This document shows, one piece after another, positions 36,500 through 48,132 of a stretch of DNA of 64,000 nucleotides; position 1 is the stretch's first letter; the number at the start of each line of letters is the position of its first letter. The translations under genes and the position numbers were made by a program. The stretch comes from Kingdonia uniflora (lineage: Eukaryota > Streptophyta > Magnoliopsida > Ranunculales > Circaeasteraceae), in contig JACGCM010002659.1 in assembly GCA_014058105.1 (NCBI GenBank), forward strand, positions 3,596,001 through 3,660,000, given 5' to 3'. The notes under the pieces are model-generated. The model searched no databases and was not told the origin of the DNA. It saw only the letters and a program-made list of their open reading frames with translations.

Positions 36500-37285
36500 A
36501 CAAGTACATAGACACACACGATATTAACCCTGTAGGAAACTTTTTTTAAGAGAAAAACCCATAGGTCGTTGTCGAATCCTCGATAACTAAAATCTACTAT
36601 GAATAAAGAATTACAAGAATCTAAATCACTTACAGACTCAATAAACAGATCCCGTGGTTACTATCTTCACTCACTGTTCTTGTAGTCAATTTTCCGCTCT
36701 CGCGATGCCTCACTTTAGATTATGCATCAAAGCTCTTCAAACTCGAATCCCTCAAGCTCTTCAAATCAAGATTAGGTTTATTGAAATTTAACAATTGATT
36801 CAATTCGAGTTTTTTTTTTAATCTTTCTTTGAATTCTCTATTCTCTCAAAAATCTCAATCCCTAAAAAAAATTATTTTGGAAGAGATAAAATTCAAAATA
36901 GAAAAGAAGCCTTTTATTAGAAAATTGACATCCCGTTCTCTATTCGAACAAGGAAAAAAATTATTCAAACAGAAAGGCTTCTGCTAGGTCTATTCGAACA
37001 AAAAGGCTTCTTCCCTGGTCTATTTGAATTAAACAAAAGTCTATTCGAACAGAATGGTTTCTACCTGATATATTTGAACAGAATATTATTTTCCTAAAAA
37101 AAACTCTATTGTAAAATACTAATGGGCTAGAGTATTTGAGCAAAGAGGTACAAAGCCAACATACCAGTTCAGTGTCAATCCAGCTGTAATCGTTCCACGT
37201 GTACTCTCTAACGATGAATAACCACGAGATAATGTTGACACTCATTCTTAACACAAAATGAAACCAATACCAAATATGAATATTT
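36500..37285 (-). repeat. Probable 3' LTR and purine tract of a Copia element
   Basis: Read on the minus strand, CCAAAGGGGAGATTGAAATATTC near 37272-37294 looks like the purine tract and LTR start of SIRE-like Copia elements. A second G-rich phrase, GACAAAAGGGGGAAAGATG, lies near 37520. The LTR would run to about 36500-36530. The Copia gag at 39599-41240 is on the same strand, upstream. The ends are not proven. Confidence 0.35.
36944..37085. repeat. Degenerate short repeat (about 40 bp, four copies)
   Basis: TATTCGAACAGAAAGGCTTCT-like phrases recur near 36944, 36998, 37040 and 37068. They lie inside the proposed Copia LTR. A minus-strand open frame over this block is a by-product. Confidence 0.5.
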
Positions 37286-37529
37286 CAATCTCCCCTTTGG
37301 CTTATTTTGTGGCAAAACAACGAATATAAGAAAGAAAAAATTACAACTCGATGGACTGACTCAATCACTGAACATCCATGCTCGAAGCCACTCTTCCATC
37401 CTATAACATCTTCTCAGGAATCCATGCATACCAAACAATATGCATTATGTAACTGTTCAAAAAATAAAGAATTCATGAGAAAACCAAAAACCTACTTGGC
37501 TTACCTGTCAGGATCATCTTTCCCCCTTT

Positions 37530-38775
37530 TGTCACGAAAGAACAAAATGTGAATGGAAAGAAATATAACCAACTCAATGCCACATAGAAAAGTACTAGTT
37601 ATTTCCCCTTCAAAATAAGATGCAACTCAATAAAGGTTATATTGAGTTGGTCACTCAAAAATTACTGAGATTTTACTGGATATGCACTCGTTGGTAATAT
37701 GAACATGAATAAGTGTAATGAAGATTCATATACATTGAATTGACGGACATTTATGGAATAATTTTATAGATAAGAAAACAATTGTCATAGATAGTGTCAA
37801 GTTAACTAATATAGCCTCCATACTTCTCATCTCTACTAAACTGATTATGCTAAACTCAAGATCAAACAGGTCTAGAAAAGGTGATGATGTAGGCAATGGT
37901 AGGCACATAACGGAGTAGGTGTTTTACTGGCATTCTGAGACTAATAGTTAGACTTACTCTCTATTTTTCTTCATTTTGAGTTTACCTCCCTTCCTTATTT
38001 TTCTTTATTAAGTACATATAGAATAAATTGTTTCTTTTTCCATTACCTTTTTAAAAAAAATATTCTAGACAAAATCTTATAAATTAACCATAAAAGCATT
38101 GGGAATATTCTCCTCTTATATTCATCTTCACTACTAAAACCACAGAGTTTCACTACTACATTTATTTTTCACTGAAAAGTCTCAGAACAAACGAGTCAAA
38201 AGGAGTTGGGTAAAAAACGAATGAAATATTTTAAGGTACAAAGAGCTACAAACGGATAAAACTTTGGGTAAGCATAACGGAGGCCAAAAATGGTGTAATA
38301 ATAAAAATACCTATTATCATATCTTCAGTCTCACACAATCTCTTTTTCGTCTCAAATCAAATATAGGAAATGCTCTATTAGAATAACTTGAATTTGATAT
38401 TACCATCAACAATTGATTATAAAAAATAAGATCATGAAAAGACAAAATACTGAAGCTGGAAGGAATTTGTTAAATAACATTCGAAGCTTGCAAAAAGGTT
38501 AGATCCTCACATATCGTCGGGTACAAAGTCTCCACAATTATCCTCACTTGGTTCTAATCACTATAAGTTTTTAGTTTAAACAAAGAGGTCACTGGCTATT
38601 GTGAATTGTGATTTTACCAAATAATTATTTCATGAATTAATATAACATAAAACACTATCCTAGTCTAGCAAAAATATCTAACATTTAAAAGCTCATAAAA
38701 TGCAAAATGCAATTAAATTAAAAAATATACCATATTATCCTAAAAATAGATAGATAAAATAAATGAACTGTACAA
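37530..38775. other. Unassigned AT-rich DNA
   Basis: No coding frame or repeat structure recognised on either strand. Confidence 0.4.
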
Positions 38776-38780
38776 AGTAG

Positions 38781-39331
38781 AGATGTACACAGGTCGAATC
38801 GGCCAGGGTTCAGCCCTGAACTTGATCTAACCCGGGTTGGTCGGGTTACCAACTTCTGAACCCGAACCTGAACCGACTAGGTATAGAACTCGAACCGAAC
38901 TGATCGGGCCAGGCCGGGTTCTGAACTCGAGGTTTTTTTATTTTGAGATGTGGTCTACAAGACCTGAAGCAACACTAGCTGTATTTTTTATTTTATTTTA
39001 GATGCGGTCCACAAACCCACTTTCCATCTCTTCATACGAATGGGAAGGTCATGGGTATTCATAAAATAGGGTAATAGGTTCGTGAGTTGTGTTGAAATGG
39101 TTGGTTGAAGTGGGTTTGCTGTGATTGCTTTTGCACTCTCTTCTACTAACGCATCACAAAAGGCTTGAGTGATAAACCAGATCCGATTCGGGTACTAAGC
39201 TAAACTAAATTACTAACCCAAAACCAAGCCGATTATATCTGAGTTTTATAATAACAACCTGAAACTGATCTGAGAGATCCCTAAATCGGACTAAACTGGC
39301 CGGTTCGGGTCAGCCCGGATGGAGTTTTTAG
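38781..39331. mobile_element. Degenerate hAT-like non-autonomous element
   Basis: It begins TAGAGATGTACACAGG and is filled with repeated phrases such as CGGGTT, CCCGAACC and CCGGTTCGGGTCAGCCCGG. Plant hAT MITEs often start TAGGGGTGTGCA and have such inner repeats. The right end is decayed and no clear 8-bp duplication was found. Confidence 0.35.
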
Positions 39332-39598
39332 GTTTAGTTGTATAACCTTATTATAAAGGGTTAAAAATGTGCCTTTTCAATGGGGCATATACTAGTAACC
39401 CATCTCAGTTTAGAATCTTTAGATTCATTACCTTATCTACAGTGACAAATCATCATTTTGTACCTAAATAACCCGAATAGCTATCAGTGCAACATTGCAT
39501 CTTAGCTCAGGTGTCAACTCTCCATTCGTACCTAAATGGCACGAATAATTTTTAGGGATTGAGCTTTTCTAGTAGGCATTAATGATTTCTTGAACATC

Positions 39599-41260
39599 TC
39601 ATTTTTTTCCCCAGATATGGAGCCATTCAACCTGTCTATTATATGCAACAAATCTAGAATATGATGCATAATGTCCCCTTCTACCACAAACATGATAATA
39701 AATCACTTTTGGGCAGTGTGGCTTACTAGATTGAGTGCGAGTATTTGATACTGTATAAGGTTTGGATAATACTATGGCTTTAATAAATTTTGTAACCAAA
39801 GGGGTTCTTTTAATCGAATCAACATTTTCATAACCAAGCCCTATTTTGTTACTTCCAGATTTTCCCATACTCAGCATTTTATCAATGTTTATTGCTCAAT
39901 GACAGAACACTTGAAATTTTTGTTCAGACAAGACTAAATCAAGCTTGGCCTTATCAAGTTCATTCATGGTTGATTTAATCCTCTCTTGAGCTGTATAAAC
40001 TTCTTTTTTCTAAATTGTTTACTTTGTCAAAAAGCTCATGTTTCTCAAATTCACATTCAAGTCTTTTAAGCTGAAGATTTGTATTTTCAGTATTTTCTTT
40101 CAAGTCTTTATTATTTTTCCCAAGTTTTGCAAACTGCTTAATTGACTGAGTACAAAGTTCTTCAAGATTAAAATTATCATGTTCAACATCTTCATGATCA
40201 CATTGACTTTTAGCATTACTTTCTAGCGTAAAAGGGTCAAAATGATCATTACAAAGGTTTATTCTAGCGAGTTACGCACAATAATTTCTATTTTCTTGGA
40301 AGTAATAATTATTTGCACCATTTTCATTACTATTATCATCCCAAGTAATAATAATATTCATAGCCTTATTATTACTCCCATATCTTTTATTACAACAAAT
40401 ATGTGCATAGTGACCAAACTTATGATACTTATTGCATTCAACTTGACTTAGGTCAGTATCAGAGTTGATCTGCCGATTATTTACTTTGACATTTTCATGA
40501 GATCGTGACTTATAATTCAAAAATTGCCCTTGTTTTTCAACTTGTGTCATAATTTTTTGCAATTGTTGACTAAGGTAAGTAATTTTTGAATCAATGTCTA
40601 ACCCTTCATCATTATCCGAGACATTTGGATAATCAATCTCTTTTGAACCTTTAGAAGATGAAGAGGTAGAAGATGACTTAAAAGCAACATTTTTATTCTT
40701 CTGAGGATTTTCCATTTGCATCTCGAGTTCAAATGTTCATAATTTTCCAACTAGCGTGTCTAGTTTTATTTTCTTAATATTTTGAGCTTCCTCTATAGCA
40801 TTACGCCTAAATCTAAAACTCTTGGGAAGAGACCTAAAGATTTTGTGAATGATTTGAATGACAAAATAAGTTGAGCCCAATGCGACACTAGTGTTGACAA
40901 TATCACTTAGTCTCGCATAGAACTTATCAAAAGGATCATTATTACTCATTTGAATATTCTTGAATTGGGAAGTAAGCATTTGTAACTAGCTTTCTTTAGT
41001 TGTATTCATGAGTTCGAACTAATATGCCCCATGCTTGTTTCGAAGTGGTACACGCAGAGATGTGACGTAACTTACTAGGACTAACAACCATAAAAAATGT
41101 ATTGCGACCCTTATTGTTATAACCAATATTTTCCTTTTCATCTTTGGACCATTGATTTCTTGGTTTAAGGACTTCTTCAGCATTATCACCCATTTCTTTC
41201 ATAGTAAGGTATGCCAATTTTTCCTCGATTGTAATCAATACATCTTCTCTCAGTGATTAC
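39599..41260 (-). pseudogene. gag: Copia-type gag remnant
   Basis: Blocks from N- to C-terminus: 41238-40996 (LAYLTMKEMGDNAEEV, KQAWGILVRTHE), 40979-40737 (FDKFYARLSDIVNTSVALG, FRSLPKSFRFRRNAIEEAQ), 40721-40272 with a zinc knuckle ECNKYHKFGHYAHIC, and 39877-39599 with a second knuckle-like YHVCGRRGHY. This is the UBN2-type gag of plant Copia elements, probably SIRE-like. In the first knuckle the second Cys is Tyr. Stops separate the blocks and a Lys/Glu-rich stretch lies between the knuckles. No protease, integrase or RT follows before the proposed LTR, so pol is deleted. Confidence 0.75.
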
Positions 41261-42667
41261 AAAAATGTAGCCATTCAGACTTTCCTTATTAGAGGATGGG
41301 TTTTGTTACATTTGTACCACCATCCAAATCAGAGATGGAGCCATAAGATTGCCGATACATAGTTATAGTTGACAATTAAGACAATAGTTTGAACTGTCGG
41401 CTATAGCATTTGTCGACAATAATATTGATTTATTTTGTTAGAGTAAACAATTAATTGTCAATCACAGCGATTATAGTGTTCATAGACAATAAAATTGATT
41501 GCTTTAAACGAGTATAATTGTTGATACAATAATTCATCGACAATTGGGACTTCAAGCATGTTGGTAGTTGGCTCTTGTACTTTTTCTATGTAGATAATTC
41601 TACTTACAAACTCTAATATTGGGAGTCATCTATTGTAACCCACATTGATGTTGACATTACAAGGTTGTTGTTACATTAATGCCATTTTGATATAAAATGG
41701 GAGAGTTAATGGCCAATTCTTCCAAAGTTTTGTCGATTTGGGCAGTGCTCGACAACTACGCTGAGGAATAAATGCATGTTCATTGTCGACCAGCAGTAAT
41801 CTCGACAATTGTGCCCACTAAGAATACTACACATTAATTGTCGGTATACCCAAGTATCAAAAATTTATTAAATATGTCATTGTCGATAGTTGTTATAAGT
41901 GACGTAGGGTTAGCTTGTATTGTCGATGCACTATGAAAAATTTTGTAATCCATGCATAGGGGTAATTAGCAGCATGTAATGACATTAAATATATAAAAAC
42001 TAAAGTATTAGAACTTTGACAAAAAAAAGGTACGCATTCAAGGGATCTCACATAAAATTGAGCAGAAAATGTCAAATTTCATGCAATTAACATCAACATT
42101 CTTCTCTTCATCACAAATGTGCAAGGGCAACATTTTTGTTCTTCATGATTGTCTTGTAACTTGTTCAAGTGGATTGATTGTATCATCCATTGTAGCATAT
42201 GGATCCCTTTGGCAGAAATCCTTGGTGGGTTTGAATGGTTGGGATCTTCTCGCTTCTCTCCTAACCTCTTTCTTCGGGGGGAATGCATGAAAATTGTCTA
42301 CCTACTAAAACATCGACATATTGGTTGAACACGATTGTCGATTTCAAGTTACTTCGACAATATTCAACAATGACAAGATTATCAACACCAGTATGCTCGA
42401 CAATACTATGTCAACAAACACATAGACCAACAATTCATTGTTTTTCATTTCCCTCATAATTTTCGATGGATGGTATTGTCGATAATAATAATAATAATAA
42501 ATATAATTTAAAGAAGTTAATTGCCTCTTTTACTCTTAATTTCTCTTCCCTCTTTGAAATTCAAGCTACTATAAAAAGAATATCATAGATTTGTATTTGA
42601 TAGTCTATTTTCAGCCTTAAAAAAGTTCAATGTGCATTTCAAAGTAAAACAAGTACAATTATGAGGG

Positions 42668-42840
42668 AAGAGAATCAACACCCAAAGCAGATCTGAGAGA
42701 GAATCAATACCCAAAAGGAGATCTAAGAATCAACACCCAAAAGTTGATATGAGAATCAACACCCTAAAGTGGATCTTAAATTAAACTTTTGAGCAATGGT
42801 TTAAGAGAGAATTAACACCCATAAGCCGATCTGAGACCCG
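42668..42840. repeat. Short tandem repeat, five copies
   Basis: GAGAATCAACACCCAAAAG followed by a GATCT block recurs at 42670, 42701, 42727, 42753 and 42809 with small changes. The spacing is 26-56 bp. Confidence 0.75.
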
Positions 42841-42928
42841 AAATCATAAAAAAAATCAGATGCAGGGGTTGATTCTCAATTCAAGAGGTTGGAGATGGTG
42901 AAATTGTGTAGAGCATTGGCTGTAGAGA

Positions 42929-42930
<2 letters not shown>

Positions 42931-42960
<30 letters not shown>
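42931..42960. repeat. (GT)15 microsatellite
   Basis: Fifteen GT units followed by a GA-rich stretch. Confidence 0.95.
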
Positions 42961-42963
<3 letters not shown>

Positions 42964-43218
42964 AGAGAGACAGAAACGTGGGTGAAATAGCTTTGGTTGT
43001 AAAGAGAGAGAGAAAGATATTGAGGCATGAATGTGAGAGAGTTTGGTTCTCTTTAATTCAAACCAATAATAGAGGAAGATAGACACATTATGAGAGAGAG
43101 TGGGACATCACATTTCCACCTCATTTCCTACCTAGTAAATCATCTATTATAAGAGTCACTCATCTAATAGAGATGAGTGGTTCCTATTGAGTGAGATTTT
43201 AATGTCTATTTTTTAGTA

Positions 43219-43315
43219 GGGATAGGATTTAGAGACACTCACAAACCAAATACTAAAGTCTCACTCAATACCAACCACACATCTCTAGAGATGAATGGTC
43301 CTCATAATTAAGGAG
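43219..43315 (+). repeat. Extra left-arm copy of the Mutator-like family
   Basis: GGGATAGGATTTAGAGACACTCAC starts a block that matches the left arm beginning at 43327. Together with the right-type arm at 43109-43200, three family ends lie within 350 bp. Confidence 0.6.
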
Positions 43316-43326
43316 GTGGAAAGGAA

Positions 43327-43455
43327 GGGAGAGGATTTAGAGATACTCACAAACCAATCACTAAACTCTCACTCAACACCAACCACCGATCTCTATTAGA
43401 TGAGTGGTTCTCAAAATTGGTGATTTCATATATAGGAAATGAGGTGGAAAATCTA
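43327..43455 (+). repeat. Left terminal inverted repeat
   Basis: It aligns by eye over about 105 bp with the reverse complement of 52870-52972, with a few small gaps. Confidence 0.75.
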
Positions 43456-44052
43456 GTATTAGGTGGAAATGAGGTAGTTTCTCTCCTCATATCTCTCTCT
43501 CTCCAATAAGTATGTGTTTCAAATTGAATTTCAATTTTCTCCTCTCTCACATCACCATCCCCTCTCTTTCATCTATCTCTCTTTCCTGCTCTGACTCAAG
43601 AACAAAGCAAATCCAAGAACTCGTGGGAAGTTGATTTCAGACCATCCCCCTATCTTTCTCATAATTTGGCCAGATTTGAATCTCTATTTAGTCAACAATG
43701 GTGTGGTTGATTTATGGGATTTTAGGGTTTTTTTAAGGGTTTTTGGACATCATGATATGCTCAAAAGCTACAGTTGTAGCTGATTTATGAGTTTTAACTC
43801 TTACTATAATGATTGTTTTTAAGTACCCATAAACCCTTAAAAAAATATTAATGTTTGGGGTTTTGTGAATCTTTTGAACTCTATACTCTCTCTCTCAAGA
43901 AGAAATCCTCAGCTGTAATGTGTTTATCTCAAACGTGTTTGATCCATTGTGCATTTCTGTGTAAAACCAAATTTGGGCTTGTTATCTTTTCCCTCATTCT
44001 CCAATGTACTGGGACGACAAAAAAATTTAGTATGTGAAATTTGCATAATCTT

Positions 44053-44425
44053 AACTGTACCCGACAATAATTGTCGAACCTGACAATTTCAAGTATGTGA
44101 AACTTGTATAATATGAACTGTACCCGACAAAAATTATCGAATTCGACCATTTCGAGTATGCGAAACTTGCATAATCTTAACTGTACCCGACAATAATTGT
44201 CGAATCCGACAGTTTCAAGTATGTGAAACTTATATAATCTGAACTGTACCCGACAAAAATTATAGAATCCGACAATTTTGAGTATATGGAACTTGTAAAA
44301 TCTGAACTGTACCCGACAAGAATTGTCGAATCTGACAATTTTGAGTATACGAAACTTGCATAATCTGAACTGTACCTGACAAAAAATGTCGAACCCGACA
44401 ATAATTATCAAATCTAGCAATTTCG
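44053..44425. repeat. 63-bp tandem array with palindrome, six copies
   Basis: The unit contains AACTGTACCCGACAATAATT, then TGTCGAATCCGACAATTTC. The phrase AACTGTACCCGAC recurs at about 44053, 44115, 44179, 44241, 44307 and 44369. Each unit holds one copy of the near-palindrome. Because the period is near 63 bp, one frame stays open by accident on the minus strand. Confidence 0.9.
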
Positions 44426-45226
44426 AGTATGCAAAAAGGGATTCCCCACATGCATTCAAGGAGGTCACCTTTTTCTATGGTGCATTAGCAAGTCCAGATC
44501 ATGTTCAGCCCTACTACCCAAATAGGGTTGTACGGCAATTCAATCGTGAACAAGGCATCCCCATAAAGCGACTGTTGACAGAGGTTTCCAACCTATGGAA
44601 CGCAAAAGAGCCAAGGATATTTAACCCTAAGTATGAGTGGGTTGATTGTTTCTCAAGCCAAAAGTGGAAGGAGTTTGTTTTAAAGAAGGTTAATAGGGGG
44701 CAGAGGGTACGAGAGGGACCTCTAGTATGTAAGAGGCATACTTGGAATGGTTTGCCTCTGTCTCGTAGACTACGATCTGTCCCATTACTGTTGACCTGGC
44801 TGCAGATGATGATGTTGGAATTCATCGAAGGAAACCTGCCAGTGTCAATGAGCATGGTGACACCCCCATGCACCAATCTAAAAATATTGTTGAACAATAT
44901 GATGCATTGGTTAGTACATATTAACACTATTTTTATCTCACTTCCCTTATATTATTTTCACTTGAAACATTTTAGTCTCTAATATTTTGTTTACTTGAAT
45001 TACCACATCTATAGCATCATGAGTATGCTAGTCTGTCTCCAAATATAAACCTAAATGACCAGCAAATCATAATACTAAATGACCAGCTTCAGAAGCTCAA
45101 AGAAGATAAAGAGAAGGAGTTTGAAGCCAATTTAAATCTAAGAGACGCCCTCAAAGAGAAGGTCAGTCATGCCTATCTTTAGTTGTGCATAATATTAGTT
45201 TTTATGTATAGCTATTAGTATAAGTA

Positions 45227-45380
45227 ATTGTCGAGTTTGACAATTATTTCAATGTATGTGAAAGTGGAGATATGTAAATTGTCGAATTCGACAATTTTCT
45301 CAGTGATTTCTGAAATAATCTATATGTATTATTGTCGAACTTGACAATTACATAGTATGATTGTCGAGATCGACAAAAAT
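45227..45380. repeat. Palindrome cluster 2 (4 copies, intron)
   Basis: Four copies such as ATTGTCGAATTCGACAAT lie between the exon ending at 45161 and the one starting at 45422. Confidence 0.85.
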
Positions 45381-46619
45381 ATATAAAGTAATCTAAATGT
45401 TTCATGTCAATTTAACCTCAGACAAGTGAATGCGATCTGCTTAAAGAAACCATTGAACAAATGAAGGTGGAGATTGAGCTAAAGCATGTAGTTGGCGAGC
45501 AATGTGCACTAGAGTTCGTAGATCTGCCAATGCAGTTAGATACGAAGATAAGGTCTTAGGCAGATGTCATTATCGCATCCATTGTTTATTTTAGTCAAAA
45601 TCCTGATTTTCCTTGTCAAATTTATGTTTGTAGATATTGGAGTACAAAAATTTGGAGGAAAAAAATACAAGCTTGGAGGCAGAGCTAAGGTAAAAATTTG
45701 GCCTTGAAGATTGTAATCAAAGCTTATCTGTTGAGTTAAATAAAAATGTAATGAGTTTAATAAAAAGGTAATAGTATTCAGTGTCTCTAACCCCTAATTA
45801 CTTATAGTCTTCCATTAATTATTCTTGCATCTGGCGTGATTATTTTGTCCCCAATGTGTACAGTGTAAAGAGATCAAGTTACTAAAAGTGGTCAATACAA
45901 TTTTGACGGAGCAGATAGACATACAACTTCCTCCAACTACACCTGTGAGTTTACCAAAATTCACTATTAGTTTGTAGTTTAAATATTTATCCCTTATTTG
46001 TAAGTCTGGTAACATTGTTCTTGTGCTCATGTTTTGAATAGCTTGATGTGCTGCAATCACATCAGCCTGTGCCAGACATAACACAAGCAAAGAATTATGA
46101 GGACTTGTTGGCTGCACATGAGGATGTTAAGAAGAAGTTGATTGCGAAATAAGATTTTGTAAGCCATTCGAAATGAATGAAATTAATTGTAGTTAGTGAA
46201 TTGGAGTTTGTGTTTGATAATAGTAAATTTAAGTTTCATTTTGTGTACAACTTTTTTATTTAGTGAATTGGAGTTGGTGTTTGATAATAGTGAATTTAAA
46301 TTTAATTATGTGTACGATTTATTAAGTTAGTGGATTGGAGTTTGTGTTTGATTATCCAAAATCAGATGTAGTATTCATTTAGGATTTCATGCTCAATATC
46401 GGTTAACCCCTGCTCAAAATCAAATGTAGTACCCAAAATCACATTTAAATGAACTGAAGTTATATATCTCATCTCTTTTATGTATTTGGAACATATAATA
46501 ATCTGGACATCCAAGTATAAGAAAGAAGCAGCGAGATATACGGAGGAAACTAACCATCTCGTAAACTCTCCCCCCCCTCATCCTTCATAATTATATGGAA
46601 TATTGATTTCACTGTTTAT

Positions 46620-47110
46620 TCTAATGTTGGATATTTTTTTAACGACAGAAGTTAGTTAATACTAAAAGAGAGGATGAAGTCTTTAGAAGCAAATAATAGT
46701 GAATGGGTTTGCCCTATTCCTAACTCTTGTACCTATTTGAGATTGCTCTGTGTAATGCATGGTTTAAAGTGATAACTGTCAAATTCGATAATATGGCTTC
46801 AAAATCATGTTATTGAAATCGAATATTGTCGAATTCGACAATTAAGAATTGTATTTCGAGTTGTGCATGAAAAATATTGTCGAACTCGACAATATAGATA
46901 ATGTACATGTACATACCAAGTATATTTATCCTAATGTTGGAGTTTTTTTTCAGCATAAGAAACTAGTTAATTCTGAAGAGAGGAAGAAGACTTTGGAAGT
47001 AGATAACAATGAATGGGTATAACATATTCCTAACTCTTGTACCTATTTGAGATTGCTCTGTTTAATGCATGGTTTGAAGTCATAGTTGTCGAATTCGACG
47101 ATTACCATAT
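46620..47110 (+). repeat. Tandem duplication of about 310 bp containing an exon
   Basis: CTAATGTTGGA at 46621 and 46931 opens two copies. Each has a splice acceptor, a short exon (KKLVNSEERKKTLEVDNNEW in the right copy), the phrase CCTAACTCTTGTACCTATTT and then palindrome copies. The left exon copy carries extra changes and a stop. Confidence 0.8.
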
Positions 47111-47260
47111 GCATATTGTCAAATTCGACAATATTGGTAATATATATGTACACTTGAACAATATATAATTGTCGAGTTCGACAATTATGACACTATAATT
47201 AGAATTATGGAACTTTAATTGGAATTGTGGATATACAATATTGTCAAAATTGACAATATT
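46774..47260. repeat. Palindrome clusters 3 and 4 (7 copies)
   Basis: Copies lie near 46774, 46823, 46873, 47084, 47115, 47167 and 47238, all outside the duplicated exon. Confidence 0.85.
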
Positions 47261-47299
47261 CCTCTAATATTTATGTCTGTTCTAATATAAGGATATGTT

Positions 47300-48132
47300 G
47301 TAAGAGGTTTGGCCTCAAGCATTGAAGAAGGCACTCGCAAGTGAAGGGATGGGAGACATGGGGCACCTAACCTTTGAATAACTTTTTGAGCAGAATGAAA
47401 GATTCCTCACAATAGCACAGCAAGGACCCAAGGGAGATTATCAAGAAGACTTGGTTTCCATGGCGGTAACCCTTGAAAATGTTGTCATTGCTAAGAGAGA
47501 AAAATGGCTAAGAAGAAGAAGATGCAAGAACTTTTATTCCAACCGTGGACGAAGTATCTTGTAGATGTTCGTGGCGTCGAAATCAGTGATAGCAATTCTC
47601 ATTTTAGGGTTACCGCCGCGATTCAACACCAGAGTCAACATAGATTCCTAGATATAATGAAATCATTGAAGACCTTTATCTGCAAGGACCCGGCATTCTG
47701 GAAGAGTATCTTCAGCCAACATTGGGTATACAAATCACTCCAGACGGTGAGAGCGCGTATCAAATTCTGTTACAGGCGTGTTCTTATGGTCATCAACATG
47801 TGGAGTATAGGCATATGGCGCATTTACTAGCCACCTACTATGAGAAGGTTGTGGTCTTCATTAGCCACACTGAAGCATATACATTCTTATCCCTATTTTT
47901 GGCACGTAAAAGAAATACTACTTCAAATGAGGAGAGGTTCCAAAACCTAGTTATGGATAGTAGTAAGTATTGGTGTCTCAGTTTGGGGGAGAACAACCAT
48001 TTCTTTCGCTTGTTTCCAAGGTTCGATGCACCAATACCTCTACTTTCTACTATTTTCAACAGTCATGTAAATCTAGAAATTCCCATGGGTTTTATGAGTG
48101 AACAACTGACTAGGTATTTTGATGTGAGTTAA
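47300..48132 (+). pseudogene. OTU-like cysteine-protease domain with altered active site
   Basis: After GPGILEEYLQPTLGIQ comes TPDGESAYQILLQACSYG, which fits the OTU nucleophile region (usually GDGNCGFR). Then follow a helix with EYRHMAHLLATYY, a strand VVFISH and NNHFFRLFPRFDAPIPLL, which fits the OTU catalytic-His region (usually NHF). If this alignment is right, the catalytic Cys is Ser. OTU enzymes remove ubiquitin; MULE-linked relatives exist in plants. A one-base shift lies upstream near 47660. It ends with a TAA at 48130-48132. The family call is from pattern memory and moderately sure. Confidence 0.5.

Larger units (their letters stand above)
41340..43200. mobile_element. Remnant of a related Mutator-like element (right end)
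   Basis: The segment is rich in TTGTCGA and TCGACAAT half-sites (about a dozen between 41380 and 42490), like the main element next door. Its right part has GA-rich DNA and then an arm at about 43109-43200 that matches the right arm of the main element in the same orientation (TTTCCACCTCATTTCC, ATAGAGATGAGTGG). It looks like the right portion of another copy. No coding remnant was recognised. Confidence 0.45.
44430..48132 (+). pseudogene. Plant-mobile-domain, coiled-coil, OTU-like gene in the MULE
   Basis: Exon-like blocks: about 44430-44909 contains PDHVQPYYPNRVVRQFNREQ, typical of the C-terminal part of the plant mobile domain, then a frameshift. 45015-45161 is a 49-codon coiled coil between TATAG and GTCAGT. 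45422-45552 continues the coiled coil. Smaller blocks are near 45634-45690, 45865-45945 and 46043-46151. 47300-48132 holds a linker (IAQQGPKGDYQEDLV) and an OTU-like domain. The first part of the mobile domain is missing. A frameshift near 47660 splits the last exon. Plant MULEs are known to carry mobile-domain genes, often with a Ulp1-type protease; here an OTU-like domain takes that place. The function in transposition is unknown. Confidence 0.55.

Noticed and set aside
42069..42290. Overlapping open frames on both strands
   Set aside because: They lie in the MULE remnant with motif half-sites. No domain is present and neither frame looks selected.
43929..44468. 179-codon minus-strand open frame with a repeated 21-residue unit
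   Set aside because: It is a by-product of the 63-bp tandem array, whose period is a multiple of three. It has no start context or domain.
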